Below, in pieces: positions 19,179 through 26,662 of a stretch of 64,000 bases of DNA. The notes beneath the pieces are model-generated. The model ran no database searches, had not been told where the DNA came from, and saw nothing but the letters and a program-made list of their open reading frames with translations. Origin of the DNA: Cellulosilyticum sp. I15G10I2. GTDB lineage: Bacteria > Bacillota > Clostridia > Lachnospirales > Cellulosilyticaceae. Positions within the stretch are counted from its first letter, which is position 1, and the number at the start of each line of letters is the position of its first letter. The stretch is taken from NCBI RefSeq assembly GCF_900095725.1, contig NZ_FMMP01000006.1, forward strand, positions 744,001 to 808,000, written 5' to 3'. The translations under genes were made by a program, and so were the position numbers.

Positions 19179-19333
19179 ACTCTATTTTTTGAGTTAATGT
19201 ACATTTACACTTAAGTGGCTAGATCTAGTTGCATTAAGTTTAACATTTAACAAATAGAGTTGCTATCATTTTTTGACATTTTTTCAGAAAAATGTGTATT
19301 AATTTCAATACAATACGCTCAATATTGTTGAGC
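19179..19333. repeat. Cluster of palindromes between attL gene and XRE gene
   Basis: Three perfect 10-base palindromes in a row, AATGTACATT (19196-19205), CACTTAAGTG (19208-19217) and CTAGATCTAG (19219-19228), are enclosed by a perfect 9-base inverted repeat ACTCTATTT/AAATAGAGT (19179-19187, 19252-19260). Next come ACATTTTT-TCAG-AAAAATGT (19276-19295) and GCTCAA-N5-TTGAGC (19317-19333). The rest of the 274-base gap holds no gene. Likely operators or a recombination/replication control site. Confidence 0.7.
19273..19302 (+). promoter_or_regulatory. Possible promoter of the 19415 XRE gene
   Basis: TTGACA at 19273-19278 and TATTAA at 19297-19302, 18 bases apart. It overlaps the ACATTTTT palindrome, so a bound repressor would block it. 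Confidence 0.45.
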
Positions 19334-19414
19334 ATATATATTATTACGCACAATATTAATTAGCATTTTCAGTTTACAGCATCTATTATTGCTATACTCA
19401 TCTAGGGTGATTGC

Positions 19415-19726
19415 ATGGATATAGGTACTAAAATAAAAGAGATGAGAAAAGATAAAAAATTGACTCAACAGCAATTGGCTGATATGATTTCGGTGACACG
19501 GTCATCGTTACAAAAGTATGAAAATGGTGAAACGGCAATAACAATTGAACTCCTGGAGAACATAGCTGCCGCACTCAATGTTGATATCATAAGCTTTTTT
19601 ACTGATGACGTGGATGATATTTTAATTCTTTTAAAAAAGAGGTTTAATTTAAAGGATAATTCTAAAGGACAACTTGAATATGATTTCAGATTGTTTATAG
19701 ATTTCTTACGGTATAAGTACAGGTAG
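19415..19726 (+). CDS. XRE family transcriptional regulator
   Basis: 103 residues. N-terminal Cro/CI helix-turn-helix (MRKDKKLTQQQLADMISVTR, then SLQKYENGE) covers residues 10-60; the short C-terminus is not a known ligand domain. AGGGTGA precedes the ATG. It is divergent from the 69-residue gene across the palindrome cluster and probably controls that region and perhaps the leftward mobilisation-like operon. Confidence 0.85.
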   Translation: MDIGTKIKEMRKDKKLTQQQLADMISVTRSSLQKYENGETAITIELLENIAAALNVDIISFFTDDVDDILILLKKRFNLKDNSKGQLEYDFRLFIDFLRYKYR

Positions 19727-19828
19727 GTTTCTTAATATGAGTGGATTCTCTGTTTAATTTTTTCTACTTAATATTAGTATACCTTGGTTTTAAAAATATA
19801 TAACTCAAAAATATTACAATTCGATTAC

Positions 19829-19870
19829 AAAAAAAGAGAGAGATTATTACGGTATGGCTCTCTCTTTTTT
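19829..19870. terminator. Bidirectional terminator
   Basis: GA-repeat stem AAAAAAGAGAGAG paired with CTCTCTCTTTTTT across a 15-base loop, between convergent XRE and replication-relaxation genes. Confidence 0.85.
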
Positions 19871-19880
19871 AAAGATATTT

Positions 19881-20417
19881 TTAAAAGAATTCTTTAGGAT
19901 TTATACAAATTATAGGTACAACCGGGCTTCTAACTTTTTTGCTACATACATATAATATCTTGAATGAATTAAAATACTTTCTTTCTCTATATACTTTTTC
20001 GTATATGGAGATTTTTTTATTTAAGGTGTTGTTGAATCTCTCTATCTCTATCATTAATACCCCGTATTCATTGCTTTTTTGTATTCCTATCACTGCATCA
20101 GGTCTGGCACCATCAAGTTTGACCTCTCGCCTAAAGTTAAGCACCTCATATCCCTTGCTTCGGATCCAGAGGATAGAACGTGCTGCCATATCCATATGTT
20201 CTATTTGTCGAGGTTTATTCCCAGTATAATAAAAGTATTTTGCATTAGGATTTTCCCTATAACGCTTGCAATACCCTTCATCAACCATCTTTTCAAGTCG
20301 GTACATTGCTACTCTATAGGATGGATAAAATAGTATGTGTATAATATCACTACGGCAAGGATTCTTTTTTATAAATTCTAGTGCTTTATTATCTCTCTCG
20401 GTAAGCAACGAAATCAC
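19881..20417 (-). CDS. Replication-relaxation family protein
   Basis: 178 residues resembling PF13814: an N-terminal winged helix (LTERDNKALEFIKKNP, then YRVAMYRLEKMVDEGYCKRY) and a C-terminal region with RPDAVIGIQK and MIEIERFNN that looks nuclease-like. Such proteins accompany FtsK-type ATPases on plasmids and integrative elements, where they are thought to act at the origin or transfer site. It is last in the operon with the FtsK-like gene, 3 bases downstream. Confidence 0.7.
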   Translation of the reverse strand: MISLLTERDNKALEFIKKNPCRSDIIHILFYPSYRVAMYRLEKMVDEGYCKRYRENPNAKYFYYTGNKPRQIEHMDMAARSILWIRSKGYEVLNFRREVKLDGARPDAVIGIQKSNEYGVLMIEIERFNNTLNKKISIYEKVYRERKYFNSFKILYVCSKKVRSPVVPIICINPKEFF

Positions 20418-20420
20418 CCC

Positions 20421-21740
20421 CTAAACAAGACTTTCTATCTTTTTAATATCATCCTTAGTAGCCTTTTTAAGATCTTCATTAGGTGCTTCTTTTGCCTGAT
20501 TCTGATAGGTACTAAATGTAGCTTTTTTAGTTAGGTACTCTTTTAATGTGCACTCTATTTCTTTTGTAGTCATATAAAGGCTCTGGAATATAATATCATC
20601 ATGTTTTTCATCATTGAGGATGCCTCGACCTGGTGGAGCTGTTTTAAGTTCTCTGCTGGCAAGATAATTGCCATGGCCTAACACTATCTCTGAATCTACA
20701 TCGTATTTAACTTTGAAACATATTGTAGTGCGCAAATTGGCCTTAATACGCGTGTCTAAAGTTTTGAAGTCAGGCCTCTGTATAGTTAATATTACGCTTA
20801 TATTTGCGGCTCTGCTAAGGTTTAAGAGCAAGAATAATAGTTCTGCTGCAGCTTTATTATTGAATAGCAGGCTATATTCCTCTATAACAAAAACTATAGG
20901 TTTCATAGGTGATTTTTTAAACTTGGCATTATACTCTTTATAATCAACACAATTTCCATTGTTCAATGTTATATATCGCTTCATCATTATCTCATGCAGC
21001 TCTTGCATCATCTGTATAGTATCTTCTTGGAAAATAGTATACCTAGTGCAATTACTGGCTCTACTAAATAATTTAGTTGTTACGCCACCTTTTAGATCTG
21101 CTATCCATAGCTCGCCTTTTGCTATAAGTCCTTTTGTTTGCAATATAAATTGTACTAGCAACTGCCTTAATAGCTCGCTTTTTCCACTTCCAGTAGTCCC
21201 TGATATGAGCATGTGACAGTCACTAGAATTAAGGTCTATTACTTCTATATTTTCACCTTTAATACTTTGGCTATATCCTGCTGAAAACTTCATCAAATCC
21301 TTTTGAAGATGATCTGTTGTGAATTTATATAATGCACCTAATGCCTTATGAAATGTCTGTATAATCACATTGAAGTTATCAGCTATATCTATCTTAACTT
21401 TTTTCTTTAGAGCATTTTCTATTTCATTTTGTTTTGATTTGATCTGATCTCCTGATAATCCAGCAGGTACATAATAGACTTTCTGCTCTCCTACGTCTGT
21501 TTTAATAGTTTTAATGCAAATAGGCACCTTCTCATCTTTTGTGACTAGCCCTATATTTTCCCACATTTTGTTTTGTTTAAACTCAAAGTTCTCCCAAAAT
21601 GCTAACCCGACACTTCCGACTGTAGCTACTACGCCAGGAACTAAAAGGAATGGGAAAGTTGCTGATAGGGCCAGGCTACCAACTCCACCGAGAAACATAT
21701 ACGCGAATGCTTCATAATCATTTTCTTTATTTTTGCTCAT
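20421..21740 (-). CDS. FtsK/SpoIIIE-domain ATPase (plasmid/ICE type)
   Basis: 439 residues. Two N-terminal hydrophobic segments (about 12-45, rich in G, A and L), then a motor domain with Walker A GTTGSGKSELL and Walker B PIVFVIEEYSLL, and an arginine-finger region near TICFKV. It lacks the gamma domain of chromosomal FtsK and is shorter, as in transfer ATPases of mobilisable elements. A role in DNA transfer or in moving the excised element is inferred from the family and from its partner gene. Confidence 0.8.
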   Translation of the reverse strand: MSKNKENDYEAFAYMFLGGVGSLALSATFPFLLVPGVVATVGSVGLAFWENFEFKQNKMWENIGLVTKDEKVPICIKTIKTDVGEQKVYYVPAGLSGDQIKSKQNEIENALKKKVKIDIADNFNVIIQTFHKALGALYKFTTDHLQKDLMKFSAGYSQSIKGENIEVIDLNSSDCHMLISGTTGSGKSELLRQLLVQFILQTKGLIAKGELWIADLKGGVTTKLFSRASNCTRYTIFQEDTIQMMQELHEIMMKRYITLNNGNCVDYKEYNAKFKKSPMKPIVFVIEEYSLLFNNKAAAELLFLLLNLSRAANISVILTIQRPDFKTLDTRIKANLRTTICFKVKYDVDSEIVLGHGNYLASRELKTAPPGRGILNDEKHDDIIFQSLYMTTKEIECTLKEYLTKKATFSTYQNQAKEAPNEDLKKATKDDIKKIESLV

Positions 21741-21742
21741 TG

Positions 21743-21964
21743 CTACTTCCCCTTTATAACTATATCGTAAAATGATCTAACTATATCTTTCCCAACTTTC
21801 CCAGACTCTCTTAAAAATTCATTTAGATATGACTCTTCACCTTTCTCATATTCATACTCATCTTCCTCTTCAGGGTGTGTGGCTTTGTAAAGTTCATGGC
21901 AACCTTTGATTAAACCCTCTAATACTTCATATGGATTATTGTGTGTACGACCATATTTAGACAT
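21743..21964 (-). CDS. Small acidic protein of the FtsK-like operon
   Basis: 73 residues with a stretch of acidic residues (HPEEEDEYEYEKGEE, about 33-47) between helical ends. No known domain. Optimal AAAGGAGGT before the ATG. It ends 2 bases before the FtsK-like start, so the two are coupled. It might be an adaptor for the ATPase. Confidence 0.7.
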   Translation of the reverse strand: MSKYGRTHNNPYEVLEGLIKGCHELYKATHPEEEDEYEYEKGEESYLNEFLRESGKVGKDIVRSFYDIVIKGK

Positions 21965-22071
21965 CTACGTTACCTCCTTTAGGTATTCAAACCAACTATT
22001 CAAACCGTTTGTATAGTAAAACATTGTATTATCAAGCTATGGATAAACTGTTTTATGTGTGCCTATGAGGA

Positions 22072-22138
22072 AATGAGCGAGTGAAGTTGGAGCGAATGAC
22101 GAATAACGCGGCCGACGTGCGACGCCAACGGCCTTACC
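22072..22138. other. GC-rich island upstream of the FtsK-like operon
   Basis: About 65 bases with far higher GC than anything nearby, rich in CG steps (GCGGCCGACGTGCGACGCC), with short inverted repeats GGCC..GGCC and GTTGG..CCAAC. It lies at the 3' end of the RHH gene and head of the FtsK-like operon, where elements of this kind carry oriT or a double-strand origin. It does not match an oriT that I know. Confidence 0.4.
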
Positions 22139-22318
22139 CTATTCGAATTTAATTAATTTTTTTGCGAATATACGATTAACTTCCCTTTGATTCATATTTC
22201 CTGATTCAATAGCATCTAGAAAATATAAAATTGCCTCTACAATTAGTTCGCTAGCATTACTACTATTTTTAAGCACCTTACCGACTAATTCATTTGAAAT
22301 ATAAATGTGTTTATCCAT
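22139..22318 (-). CDS. Putative ribbon-helix-helix DNA-binding protein
   Basis: 59 residues from the ATG at 22318 (GGGAGG 5 bases upstream). The pattern of a short strand (HIYISNEL) followed by two helices (VGKVLKNS, then SELIVEAILYFLDAIE) suggests a CopG/Arc-type RHH fold. In mobile elements such proteins act as plasmid copy or relaxosome accessory factors. It leads the FtsK-like operon, with the GC-rich island between. Confidence 0.6.
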   Translation of the reverse strand: MDKHIYISNELVGKVLKNSSNASELIVEAILYFLDAIESGNMNQREVNRIFAKKLIKFE

Positions 22319-22441
22319 AATACCTCCCTTTCCTGTACAGTTTCTGGCTATTTTGTAGCTATAATAATTTATATGCACAAAAATTTCATATATGTGAAAT
22401 TTAAATACATTTTATTGAAGATAACTTTTATTTGTAAAATA

Positions 22442-22462
22442 TTTACAGTATACTATAGTAAA
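22442..22462. promoter_or_regulatory. Imperfect palindrome before Cro-like gene
   Basis: TTTACAGTA-TAC-TATAGTAAA, 7 of 9 paired positions, directly upstream of the ribosome site of the 22477 gene. Probable operator for autoregulation. Confidence 0.45.
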
Positions 22463-22476
22463 CAAGGAGGGATAAA

Positions 22477-22686
22477 ATGTTTGACTATACACCTTTACGA
22501 GTTATGTTAGCTAGAAAAAACTTAAAAAAAGGATATCTTAATGATGTCGTAGGCTTACATACTACTGTTACAGCAAAAATAAGTAAGAATAAATATATAA
22601 GCAGCCATGCTCTGGATACTATATGCCAACATTTTGAGTGTCAACTTTCCGATATTTGCGAAATAAAAAAAGACCCTAGCAATTAG
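22477..22686 (+). CDS. Cro/C1-type HTH protein
   Basis: 69 residues, almost all one helix-turn-helix: LRVMLARKNLKKGYLNDVVG, then TTVTAKISKNKYISSHALDTIC. It resembles the small YozG-type regulators that control integrases and accessory genes in Firmicutes elements. GGAGG 7 bases before the ATG. It is divergent from the RHH gene and convergent with the tyrosine recombinase. Confidence 0.82.
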   Translation: MFDYTPLRVMLARKNLKKGYLNDVVGLHTTVTAKISKNKYISSHALDTICQHFECQLSDICEIKKDPSN

Positions 22687-22697
22687 ATGCTTGGGTC
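22664..22697 (-). terminator. Terminator of the tyrosine recombinase gene
   Basis: Stem GACCC-T-AGCA with TGCT-T-GGGTC and, reading leftward, a run of seven T. It lies inside the 3' end of the convergent Cro-like gene. Confidence 0.7.
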
Positions 22698-22720
22698 CTT
22701 TCCTCGTATAGATATTAGCA

Positions 22721-23704
22721 TTAATCCAATTTAATGCTAAACATGTTTGATAGTACATTCGCCTCATCATTTTTCAAATATGACTCTGTAGTTCCGGTGT
22801 CTTCGTGATGAGCATAGACCTTAAGCTCCTCTAAGGAGAATCCTTTCTCTCTTTTAAGTTCTTTGCATATGTAGTGAGTGCCACGCTTCATATTCTCAAT
22901 GGCGCTATGGCGGAAGCTATGAGGTGTAATTTTTATTTCTTTACCCTCTATTTCACTAAGGATTTTTCTAAGTGTCATAGTCCATTCATATAATGAGCTG
23001 TACCTCGCTGGCCTAACGCGCTCTTGCCCTTCATAACATACCCAAAGGCTATCATAGTCATCCGTTCTGGTATCTAAATAAAGTTTAAGGCTCTCTTTGC
23101 TTCTTGAGAAATATAAAAGAGGGAATTGTTTTCCCCCTTTGCCTTCTACAATATTCGTATAATTTCTGTTAAGTAAATCTCTCTTTTTAATTTGCAATAC
23201 TTCTTTTCTTCTGCCAGCACTATCGTAATAGATATCAGTAAGTGCTAATAGCTTGTACTTCTTTTTCTCAATTAAATGCTTCCTGATTTTGCTTATCTGT
23301 TCATCAGTTAGGAATATAATTTCTCTCTCAGCTTTTTTAGGTACACCTTTGACTTTCTTGGATTTATTGTATTCATAGTCATAGTCATCATCGTCCTCTG
23401 CAAAATCTAGCATACTATGAAGTGCACTCATAACTCTGCAGCATCTCGCACTGGAAACCTCTCTTTCATCTAAGAACCACATTTTGATTCGGCGAAAGTC
23501 TTTTTTATTTAATTGTAATATGTCTTTGTTATCAAGTTCATCATGTATGTACACTAATATCATTTTTAGATCTGCTGCATATTGCTTAATTGTTTCTGGA
23601 CTTTTTTTATTGCTTTTCATCTCTAAAACAAAGTCTTCCAACAACTCCTTATTTCTTCTATTAACCTTTAACCATTTTTCTGCTGTATATACTTTTCTCA
23701 ACAT
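22721..23704 (-). CDS. Tyrosine recombinase/integrase
   Basis: 327 residues from the ATG at 23704, which has AAAGGAGG 6 bases upstream. An N-terminal SAM-like core-binding domain (about 20-110) precedes the catalytic domain with first arginine in DSAGRRKEVL, HSFRHSAIENM carrying the H-x-x-R pair, HHEDTGTTESYL with the second histidine and the tyrosine nucleophile. It is close to lysis genes and far from either element end, so it is unlikely to be the integrase of the whole prophage. It may belong to the plasmid-like module. Confidence 0.88.
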   Translation of the reverse strand: MLRKVYTAEKWLKVNRRNKELLEDFVLEMKSNKKSPETIKQYAADLKMILVYIHDELDNKDILQLNKKDFRRIKMWFLDEREVSSARCCRVMSALHSMLDFAEDDDDYDYEYNKSKKVKGVPKKAEREIIFLTDEQISKIRKHLIEKKKYKLLALTDIYYDSAGRRKEVLQIKKRDLLNRNYTNIVEGKGGKQFPLLYFSRSKESLKLYLDTRTDDYDSLWVCYEGQERVRPARYSSLYEWTMTLRKILSEIEGKEIKITPHSFRHSAIENMKRGTHYICKELKREKGFSLEELKVYAHHEDTGTTESYLKNDEANVLSNMFSIKLD

Positions 23705-24052
23705 AATTTTTCCTCCTTTGATTTTTTTAGACTTATTTGGTCGTATAATTAAAGGATACCGTCGTAATCGAAAAATATAACAAAACTGATATTGGATTAA
23801 AAAAATCATTTTAAATTGGATTTAGCAATATGTTAGAAACATGATGCTCTTTCTACTCTTTTTCTATTCTTTTTTATTGGTAACAACCATTGGTCATGGC
23901 AAATGTTTATAAACGTTGAAAATACGAGATTCTTTGACCCAACTGAAGATCATGAATGTATCTGGGAATGTTACTTTTTGCATTTCTAAAAAACTGAGCA
24001 ATTATGATATAAATATTTTTTAAAAGATACTGAAAAAACTTCTTTTGGAAAG
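23705..24052. other. Gene-free gap between recombinase and lysis genes
   Basis: About 350 AT-rich bases. It must hold the leftward promoter of the tyrosine recombinase. I see no convincing -35/-10 pair, gene or long repeat. Confidence 0.4.
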
Positions 24053-24083
24053 CCAAAAAAAGGCAGAGCCGTAGCCCTACCTT
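24053..24083 (-). terminator. Terminator after the lysis genes
   Basis: Ten-pair stem with two wobble pairs (AAGGTAGGGC with GCTCTGCCTT, loop TACG) followed leftward by seven or more T. It begins at the amidase stop codon. Confidence 0.85.
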
Positions 24084-24895
24084 TAAATTTTCGAAGCTAC
24101 TTTTATGAGCAGGCTCCTAATGTATTCAGTTTTAAATTGTTTATCATCCCAGATCTTGCGCTGTCCTATAATGCCTTTTTCAACAAGCGCATCTATAGAC
24201 GCAAAATAGTTTGTAGCTCCAAATAGCGCACCTATCTTTTCAATTAATGCCTGTGCATACATAAGATTCATTCTATCAATATTGTTCCATGAAGCCTCAT
24301 TAATGTTAACTCCGGACCTTACTAATTTTGATACCGCATTAATAAGCGGCACATCATGTTGAGTAACAACTATCTTATATTCAGATACAATAACATCTGC
24401 TATAGCCTTAGCAATTCTCTCCTGGTAAATGTTATCTTTTAATAATGTGCAGTCCCTATAGTTTGAAATAAAGCCACATTCAACTAAAACAGATGCTCTA
24501 AACCCATTCAAAACTCCTAAATCATTCCTTAGTTTTGCCCCACGGTTGTTCGCACCAGTAACTCTGCACATGGCATCACATAATTTTTTACCTAGGATAT
24601 TCTCATGCTTATACAGGACTTCTATCCCGTTTGCGGATATATTGGCAGCACTATTAATATGTATACTAATAAGTAAGTCAACTCCAAGAGCTTGCGCTTT
24701 TCTAGGTCTTTCAGATACACTTATTGTATCTTCTTCAGACTCCCTTGTTAAGAAGCATATTATTTTGTGTTTCTCCAGTTCTAACTTGAGTCGTTTTGAT
24801 ATTTGTAATGCAAGTGCAGATTCCTTCTGGCCGTTACCAGTTGCTCCATAATCTAAAGAGTTATTCCTATGTCCTGGATCAATTAGTATTTTCAT
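24083..24895 (-). CDS. N-acetylmuramoyl-L-alanine amidase (endolysin)
   Basis: Zinc amidase_3 endolysin of 270 residues that cuts peptidoglycan at the end of infection. Zinc ligands and catalytic residues: histidine in LIDPGHR, glutamate in GQKESALAL, histidine in LISIHINSA and glutamate in VLVECGFIS. The last 90 residues (after about 180) form a helical domain, probably for wall binding, containing VPLINAVSKLVRSGV. No signal peptide, so it needs the holin genes, which overlap it upstream. Confidence 0.92.
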   Translation of the reverse strand: MKILIDPGHRNNSLDYGATGNGQKESALALQISKRLKLELEKHKIICFLTRESEEDTISVSERPRKAQALGVDLLISIHINSAANISANGIEVLYKHENILGKKLCDAMCRVTGANNRGAKLRNDLGVLNGFRASVLVECGFISNYRDCTLLKDNIYQERIAKAIADVIVSEYKIVVTQHDVPLINAVSKLVRSGVNINEASWNNIDRMNLMYAQALIEKIGALFGATNYFASIDALVEKGIIGQRKIWDDKQFKTEYIRSLLIKVASKI

Positions 24896-25220
24896 TCTTG
24901 ATCACACTCCCTATATTTATTACTTGTTCTTTTGGTTTTTTATCTATTTCCTGAAGAACTGAATTAATAAGCATATCCAATGTTTCTTGATCTATATGGA
25001 TACCTCTCTTTTGTAGCCATGCGATAACATAATTTCGCTTCTCAGGACCAGCTTTCACAGCTTTCTTATAAATAAACTCAGCCGCTTTTACTGCTGCAGC
25101 TACATACCACTCATTTTTAAGCGTCTTTAACCATGGTACTAAAATATAAGTTACTAAGCCAACAAATACCAGCAATACCGCCCTTATTAAAATTAAAGTT
25201 AATCCACTAATTTCTATCAT
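24879..25220 (-). CDS. Phage holin, LLH family
   Basis: 113 residues from the ATG at 25220 (GGAGG 8 bases upstream). One N-terminal membrane helix (about 4-30), then a charged helical tail with EFIYKKAVKAGPEKRNYVIAWL, typical of the LLH holin family. It overlaps the amidase start by 17 bases and the previous holin gene by 14. Confidence 0.85.
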   Translation of the reverse strand: MIEISGLTLILIRAVLLVFVGLVTYILVPWLKTLKNEWYVAAAVKAAEFIYKKAVKAGPEKRNYVIAWLQKRGIHIDQETLDMLINSVLQEIDKKPKEQVINIGSVIKNENTN

Positions 25221-25563
25221 CTTCACTACCTCCATCAAATGTTTTTAATATTTTAAATGCTTTTCTTTGCTTCAAGATCTGATGAAGCATAACAGACGCT
25301 GCCGCGGCAAAATAACCCTGTCCTATTGCTGTTACAAAAAGAAGTACCCACCTCATTACATCATCTGGCTTATTCATACTTAGGCAAGCCATAGTTGAAA
25401 TAGCAATGCCTATGTAAGCTAACACTTCTGGGATAAGGCTATCATCAATCTTTTTACTTTTCTTTAGGACCATACCGAGCCACATTAAAAAGGGGATTGT
25501 ATAAAATGTCTCAACTGTGATGTACTCCCGGATAATGCTTGCAATGCTTTCGGTTTCATTCAT
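25207..25563 (-). CDS. Second holin-like membrane protein
   Basis: 118 residues from the ATG at 25563, with GAGGAG upstream. Three hydrophobic segments (about 18-35, 47-62, 70-92) and a basic C-terminus (KQRKAFKILK). It resembles Hol44-type phage holins. Two holin-like genes in tandem could form a holin/antiholin pair. Confidence 0.75.
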   Translation of the reverse strand: MNETESIASIIREYITVETFYTIPFLMWLGMVLKKSKKIDDSLIPEVLAYIGIAISTMACLSMNKPDDVMRWVLLFVTAIGQGYFAAAASVMLHQILKQRKAFKILKTFDGGSEDDRN

Positions 25564-25564
25564 G

Positions 25565-25885
25565 CTATTCACTCCTCTTTCCAAGTTCATCAATTCTATG
25601 GTGTGCAGACTTAACACTTTCTTTTACTGTTGTAAGTTCCACACGAAAGTCCATATTTACCTTTTCTTGCGCTCTCATATCAATTCTGATGTCCTCTATT
25701 CCTCGCTTGATATAACTTATGTCTGTCTTTAATCCTCCCCGTTCCTCACCAGATTCTAAACTTTCTTTTGCAATCTTTTCTTTCTCGGTTTTTGCACCTT
25801 TTGATTGTCCAATTATAAAGCTCGCAATAGAACATAGACCGACGAATAAACTAACAAATGCAACTACTGTGCCACTTATTTGCAT
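25565..25885 (-). CDS. Membrane-anchored coiled-coil lysis-module protein
   Basis: 106 residues: an N-terminal membrane helix (VVAFVSLFVGLCSIASFII) followed by a long charged helix with heptad pattern (about 40-100). The layout is like XhlA-type haemolysin-related proteins that support holins. AAGGAG precedes the ATG. First gene of the lysis cluster as transcribed. Confidence 0.65.
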   Translation of the reverse strand: MQISGTVVAFVSLFVGLCSIASFIIGQSKGAKTEKEKIAKESLESGEERGGLKTDISYIKRGIEDIRIDMRAQEKVNMDFRVELTTVKESVKSAHHRIDELGKRSE

Positions 25886-25927
25886 TACATCACTCTCCTT
25901 ACTTGCTGTTATATAATTTAAAATTAT

Positions 25928-25956
25928 TTGAAATATCTTTCCTATTCTCCTATAAT
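25928..25956 (+). promoter_or_regulatory. Strong promoter of accessory gene A
   Basis: TTGAAA (25928-25933), 17 bases, TATAAT (25951-25956). The following leader (25957-26006) has an inverted repeat CAGCT..AGCTG and is nearly identical to the leader at 48,656-48,707. Confidence 0.85.
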
Positions 25957-26006
25957 TAATTTATCAGCTCGACCAAGCTGAAATACAAAAGAAAGGTGAT
26001 GATAAT

Positions 26007-26330
26007 ATGAGTTTTGAACTTACTGGTTTAGATGAATTTGAAAAAGGCCTCCAAGATCTGGCAGATAGAGCTGAAGCTTTAGATGGCGAACATGAAGTTA
26101 CTTTTGAAGATTTATTCGTTGAGGATTTCATGGCATCTTGCACTCAATTTTCAAGTATTGATGAACTATTTGAAAAAAGTCCATTTGTTGTAAATTCTCC
26201 TGAGGACTTTGAAGCTATTCCTGATGATGAATTAGATACATATATCTCCGAAGTAACTCAATTTGAGTCATGGGAAGATATGCTAAGTGAAGCCGGCGCG
26301 CAATATGCAGCAAGACAATTAGGCTTCTAA
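26007..26330 (+). CDS. Accessory gene A: acidic protein, unknown
   Basis: 107 residues, strongly acidic. It begins with a short amphipathic helix (LTGLDEFEKGLQDLADRAEA), then LFVEDFMASCTQF and IPDDELDTYISEV. Similar small proteins occur on many mobile elements; I know of no function. It is the only rightward gene inside the leftward structural block and has its own sigma-A promoter, leader and terminator. That is the layout of a moron expressed in the lysogen. Confidence 0.75.
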   Translation: MSFELTGLDEFEKGLQDLADRAEALDGEHEVTFEDLFVEDFMASCTQFSSIDELFEKSPFVVNSPEDFEAIPDDELDTYISEVTQFESWEDMLSEAGAQYAARQLGF

Positions 26331-26452
26331 CAATTTATAATCACTGATACTTCTGAACGTTTGGTACAAGTTGCTTCTATAGAACGTGTACCGTTCTTTT
26401 TTATTGTCATAAAGTTAATTTTGCACATCAACTTTGAGCCGATCTTATTCAT
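26327..26452 (-). CDS. Possible 41-residue peptide opposite the terminator
   Basis: A small basic reading frame (starts MNKIGSKLMCKINF) with GGGAGG 7 bases before its ATG. It overlaps the terminator of accessory gene A and lies past the late-operon terminator, which argues against expression. Listed because the ribosome site is good. Confidence 0.25.
   Translation of the reverse strand: MNKIGSKLMCKINFMTIKKNGTRSIEATCTKRSEVSVIINC
26381..26402 (+). terminator. Terminator of accessory gene A
   Basis: AGAACG-TGTAC-CGTTCT followed by six T. Confidence 0.82.
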
Positions 26453-26481
26453 TTCATTGCCTCCCATCTTATAATTTCTGT

Positions 26482-26509
26482 TAAAAGAGGGCATAAAAAT
26501 AAGCCCTCT
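26482..26509 (-). terminator. Terminator of the late structural operon
   Basis: AGAGGGC paired with GCCCTCT around a 10-base loop, with a short T-run when read leftward. It lies just past the XkdX-like gene. Confidence 0.65.
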
Positions 26510-26535
26510 ACGGACCTTAAAAAATGATTATTTGT

Positions 26536-26661
26536 TTATACTTGCGGCGTTGCTAAAATCATATTTGCTTCTTCTTCTGTAATATACAAAGGGACATAAC
26601 TTCTTACCTTCGTTTCATTAATTCTTCTCATAACCCACATATTTAAAATAAATCCATACAT
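26536..26661 (-). CDS. XkdX family small phage protein
   Basis: 41 residues. The pattern MYGFILNMWVMRRI followed by a short loop and PLYITEEEANMI is the XkdX layout (PF09693), found at the end of tail gene sets in Firmicutes phages. GGGAGG is 8 bases before the ATG, which follows the stop of the upstream gene by one base. Function unknown; probably tail-fibre associated. Confidence 0.75.
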   Translation of the reverse strand: MYGFILNMWVMRRINETKVRSYVPLYITEEEANMILATPQV

Positions 26662-26662
26662 C

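Noticed and set aside
18931-24000. Complete nested element with direct repeats at its ends
   Set aside because: I could not find convincing matching repeats near 18.9-19.4 and 23.7-24.0 kb by eye.
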